Shown here: positions 5,387 through 7,952 of the stretch, one piece after another
How the letters are laid out: each line of letters starts with the position of its first letter
Numbering within the stretch: the stretch's first letter is position 1
Source of the DNA: Bordetella parapertussis
Lineage (GTDB): Bacteria; Pseudomonadota; Gammaproteobacteria; Burkholderiales; Burkholderiaceae_C
DNA: 7,952 nucleotides
Direction: 5' to 3'
NCBI GenBank assembly: GCA_945871945.1
Contig: CAMBXY010000065.1
Location: 1 to 7,952, forward strand
Notes under the pieces: generated by a model
The model's input: only the letters and a program-made list of their open reading frames with translations
What the model was told of the DNA's origin: nothing
Databases searched by the model: none
Program-made: the position numbers and the translations under genes

Positions 5387-7234
5387 TCAGTTCGGCAAGG
5401 AGAAGACGGTGAGTGAGCCACCCAGCTCTGTGTATTGATTTAACTCACGGTATCCGCCTACAGCACCCAAGCCGTCGGTGTCCTTTTCCAGACCTGCGGC
5501 CATACCAATGCCCGCCCAACCGCCAATGCCTGAAAACACACCCAGATACTGCTTGCCTTTGTGCTCATAGGTGAACACATTGCCAATGATGCCCGAGGGT
5601 GTTTTGAACTTGAACAACTCTTTGTTGATGTCCTTGGCGTCTACACACTTGATGTATCCCTCCAAAGTGCCGTAGCAAGAAATGCCCCCTGCGGTATTCA
5701 ACACCCCGCTCCAGACAGAGAATTTTTCTGCTTTAGATTGAACGATCTTGCCTGTGCCTGCATCCCAAGTGATGAAGTTACCCATGCCGCCATGGCTGTT
5801 TGGTGCGGGATACATGGACAGGGTGGCGCCCACATAAGGTTGGCCAGCGGCGTACTCCACTTTGAAGGGCTCGTAGTCCATGCACACATGGTTGGTTGGC
5901 ACATAAAACAGCTTGGTGTTGGGATCAAATGAGGCCGGTTGTTGATCTTTGGTCCCCAAAGCCGCAGGGCAGATGCCTTTGGTGTTCACATCCGGGCCGT
6001 TTTGAGCGGTGGAGTATTTGGCAACCACTTGCGGACGGCCTGACTTCATGTCCACGTGGGTGGCCCAATTCACGCGCGGGTCGAATTTTTCGGCCACCAG
6101 TAACTCACCGGTTACGCGGTTCAAGGTATAGCCAAAACCATTGCGGTCAAAGTGAACCAAGGCCTTGGTGGGTTTGCCTTTAACGTCGATATCGGCCAAG
6201 ATCATTTCATTGATGCCGTCGAAATCCCACTCGTCATAAGGCGTCATTTGGTAGACCCACTTGACCTTGCCGGTGTCTACATCGCGGGCAAAAATGCTCA
6301 TCGTCCATTTGTTGTCACCCGGGCGTTGTGCGGGGTTCCAAGTAGAGGGGTTGCCCGAGCCGTAGTACATCATGTTGAGGGCCTTGTCGTAGCTGTACCA
6401 ACCCCAGGTGGTGCCACCACCAATTTTCCATTGGTCACCTTTCCATGTTTTGGTGGAGGAGTTGTCACCCACGGGGGCCATCTTGCCGTCGGTCCATGTC
6501 ATGGTGGCCTTGGGATCCATCAACATGTCGCTGTCTGGCCCCACGCTAAAGCCCTTCCAAGCCAGCTTGCCATCGGACAGGTTGTAGGCAGCGATAAAGC
6601 CACGAACCCCCCACTCGCCGCCACTGATGCCTGTGATGACTTTGTCTTTAAAAATATGCGGCGCATTGGTGTTGACTGCACCGAGTTTGGCGTCGCCATT
6701 TTTGACGCTCCACACAGGTTTACCGGTCTTGGCGTTTAAGGCCACCAAGATGCTGTCGGCTTGCTGCAAGATGACCTTGTTTTCAGCATAAGCCACGCCG
6801 CGGTTGACTGTGTCACAACACATTTGTGCAATCACCGAAGAGTCTTGTTTGGGCTCGTATTTCCAAAGAATTTTTTGGCTTTCTAGCTCGACGGCAAATA
6901 CTTTGTTGGGAAAGGGCGAGTGCAAATACATGATGCCATCAACCACCAACGGCGAGCCCTCGTGCCCGCGCAAAACGCCGGTGGAAAAAGTCCAAGCTAC
7001 ACGCAGCTTATCGACATTGCCTTTGTTGATTTGCTTCAGGCGGCTGTAGCGCTGGTTCGACATGTCACCGGCTTGCATGGCCCAGTTTTTTTCATTGGCA
7101 ATGTTTTTTTCCACATCACTGTTAGCCCAGACCGCAGAACCTGTCAGCAGGCCGAGGCCCAAACTTGTTAAAACAAACCCCACAGACTTTTGACGCAAAG
7201 CTTTCCAAACACCACTTGATAACGCACTGCCCAT
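5387..7234 (-). CDS. xoxF: XoxF-type lanthanide-dependent PQQ methanol/alcohol dehydrogenase
   Basis: Periplasmic eight-bladed propeller quinoprotein of 615 residues, normal length, with a signal peptide to about residue 37 (AVWA/NS). It oxidises methanol or related primary alcohols to aldehydes using PQQ. Diagnostic residues are the vicinal disulfide Cys139-Cys140 ([10 protein letters not shown]); metal ligands Glu207 (GGEWG) and Asn295 (GSGNPSTW); catalytic Asp337 and the extra Asp339 in DEWDFDG (334-340); and Arg364 (HFDRNG). MxaF-type calcium enzymes carry Ala where Asp339 sits, so the sequence predicts lanthanide use. The start at 7234 is preferred over the ATG at 7240, because GGGAG abuts the first ATG but lies 6 nt before the second. 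No mxaI small-subunit gene follows, as expected for XoxF. The clade (XoxF4, XoxF5 or other) cannot be set by eye. Confidence 0.97.
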   Translation of the reverse strand: MGSALSSGVWKALRQKSVGFVLTSLGLGLLTGSAVWANSDVEKNIANEKNWAMQAGDMSNQRYSRLKQINKGNVDKLRVAWTFSTGVLRGHEGSPLVVDGIMYLHSPFPNKVFAVELESQKILWKYEPKQDSSVIAQMCCDTVNRGVAYAENKVILQQADSILVALNAKTGKPVWSVKNGDAKLGAVNTNAPHIFKDKVITGISGGEWGVRGFIAAYNLSDGKLAWKGFSVGPDSDMLMDPKATMTWTDGKMAPVGDNSSTKTWKGDQWKIGGGTTWGWYSYDKALNMMYYGSGNPSTWNPAQRPGDNKWTMSIFARDVDTGKVKWVYQMTPYDEWDFDGINEMILADIDVKGKPTKALVHFDRNGFGYTLNRVTGELLVAEKFDPRVNWATHVDMKSGRPQVVAKYSTAQNGPDVNTKGICPAALGTKDQQPASFDPNTKLFYVPTNHVCMDYEPFKVEYAAGQPYVGATLSMYPAPNSHGGMGNFITWDAGTGKIVQSKAEKFSVWSGVLNTAGGISCYGTLEGYIKCVDAKDINKELFKFKTPSGIIGNVFTYEHKGKQYLGVFSGIGGWAGIGMAAGLEKDTDGLGAVGGYRELNQYTELGGSLTVFSLPN

Positions 7235-7445
7235 GATCATCTCCCTAAGATTTTTTAAATATGAAACCCATCAGCACAACGGGTCGGGATAATCAATGTA
7301 TTAGTACTATTTCATAATTGAATAGTGGTATTTACTAGTTATTTTCAAAAGTGAATGTTTGTTTATCTTTTTAATATGTTGTGGGCAGCCAATGGATTTG
7401 TTTCCACAGCATATGGTCGAGGCATTGAAGACCTCGGTTATTCAT
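7235..7445 (-). promoter_or_regulatory. AT-rich upstream region of xoxF
   Basis: This gap must hold the xoxF promoter unless xoxF is read from the protease gene. It is markedly AT-rich between about 7290 and 7380. It contains the palindrome TAGTACTA (7302-7309 region) and an inverted repeat ACTATT-N9-AATAGT (7306-7311 and 7321-7326) that could be an operator. Possible -35 elements such as TTGAAA occur, but I could not settle on one -35/-10 pair. I found no -24/-12 (GG-N10-GC) sigma-54 element on the minus strand. The xoxF ribosome site GGGAG is at 7241-7245. Confidence 0.4.
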
Positions 7446-7952
7446 TCACTGAGATTTTGCCCGCTGATAAAAAGGCTCTACTTTGGGCAAATTGGCCTGT
7501 ATGTCTTTGATGCGGGTGCGGCCCGAAGGATGGGTGCTGAGCCACTGCGGCGGCGCGCCTTTGTTGGCGGCGTCCATTTTTTGCCAAAGTGTGACGCCGG
7601 CCTGCGGGTTGTAGCCCGCCCTCGCCGCTAACTCCATGCCCACCAAATCGGCTTCGCTCTCGTCTTCGCGGCTGAATTTCAAGGTCAATAAATTCGCACC
7701 TTGTGCCGCCACGGCGTCGGTCAAGCGCGGGTCCACGCCCAAATACACCGAGGCCAAAGCACCGCCAATTCTGGACAAGGCATTGGTGGCCATGCTCTTG
7801 CCCATGCGCTCACGGGCGTGCTCGCGCAGAGCGTGGGCGATTTCATGGCCCATGACCATGGCGACTTCGTCGTCACTGAGTTCGAGCTTGCTCAAAATGC
7901 CGATGTAAAACGCAATCTTGCCGCCAGGCATGCAAAACGCATTGATTTGATC
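7446..7952 (-). CDS. M48 family zinc metalloprotease, C-terminal part (N-terminus beyond right edge)
   Basis: The visible 168 residues are the catalytic C-terminal half of an M48 peptidase of the LoiP/YggG-like group, which degrade misfolded envelope proteins. The frame is open to the window edge and begins DQINAFCMPGGKIAFY, matching the family's NAFxxPGG entry to the catalytic domain. The zinc motif is GHEIAHAL (HEIAH at visible residues 36-40), the third ligand is a glutamate in SREDESEAD (about 98), and STHPSGRTRI lies near the end. An ATG at 7931 lies inside this conserved stretch and is not the true start. The localisation signal is off the window. It sits upstream of xoxF in the same direction with a gap over 200 bp, so it is probably a separate transcription unit and not part of the methanol system. 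Confidence 0.92.
   Translation of the reverse strand, partial: DQINAFCMPGGKIAFYIGILSKLELSDDEVAMVMGHEIAHALREHARERMGKSMATNALSRIGGALASVYLGVDPRLTDAVAAQGANLLTLKFSREDESEADLVGMELAARAGYNPQAGVTLWQKMDAANKGAPPQWLSTHPSGRTRIKDIQANLPKVEPFYQRAKSQ

Noticed and set aside
6152..6739. 195-aa open frame on the plus strand opposite xoxF
   Set aside because: It is antisense to a strongly conserved region of xoxF, lacks a recognisable domain, and is explained by codon bias of the real gene.
7235..7240. First ATG (7240) as the xoxF start
   Set aside because: The GGGAG ribosome site directly abuts it with no spacer; the ATG at 7234 has a normal 6-nt spacing.
7418..7436. CGAGG-N9-CCTCG inverted repeat after the M48 gene as a terminator
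   Set aside because: Only 5 bp with a 9-nt loop, and no T-run follows on the minus strand.

Overview
The window reads as a chromosome segment from a Gram-negative betaproteobacterium, most likely Burkholderiales and plausibly a freshwater Comamonadaceae-type methylotroph. This is inferred from codon style, moderate GC and the gene set; no rRNA or other taxonomic marker is present. All eight genes lie on the minus strand, so transcription runs from high to low coordinates. No tRNA, rRNA, IS element, phage gene or CRISPR array was seen.

Layout in the direction of transcription. At 7952-7446 is the C-terminal part of an M48 zinc metalloprotease that enters from the right edge. A 205-211 bp AT-rich gap (to 7235) carries the upstream region of xoxF. 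At 7234-5387 lies xoxF, a PQQ methanol/alcohol dehydrogenase with the extra aspartate that marks lanthanide-dependent enzymes. A 90 bp gap then holds a strong two-tier hairpin. It is followed by a tightly packed run of five genes, all encoding predicted exported proteins: a small c-type cytochrome (xoxG position, 5296-4919), xoxJ (periplasmic binding protein, 4922-4053), an unrecognised 231-aa protein (4075-3380), an unrecognised 124-aa four-cysteine protein (3383-3009), and a 558-aa protein (3012-1336) that joins a SoxYZ-like carrier to a SoxH-like metallo-beta-lactamase fold. Three of these junctions are 4-bp ATGA overlaps and the fourth is a 23-bp overlap, so the block is one translationally coupled unit. 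After a 178 bp gap comes an AcoR-type sigma-54-dependent activator (1157 to beyond base 1), truncated by the left edge inside its AAA+ domain.

How the parts fit. XoxF would oxidise methanol (or another small alcohol) in the periplasm with PQQ and a lanthanide, passing electrons to the small cytochrome; XoxJ is the usual partner binding protein. The fused SoxYZ/SoxH-like protein belongs to the poorly understood set of sulfur-oxidation-like proteins that accompany PQQ dehydrogenases. Here its carrier and hydrolase parts are one chain, and the hydrolase part has lost most of its metal-binding motif. Together with the two unrecognised secreted proteins, this fusion is the part of the window most likely to hold undescribed biology.
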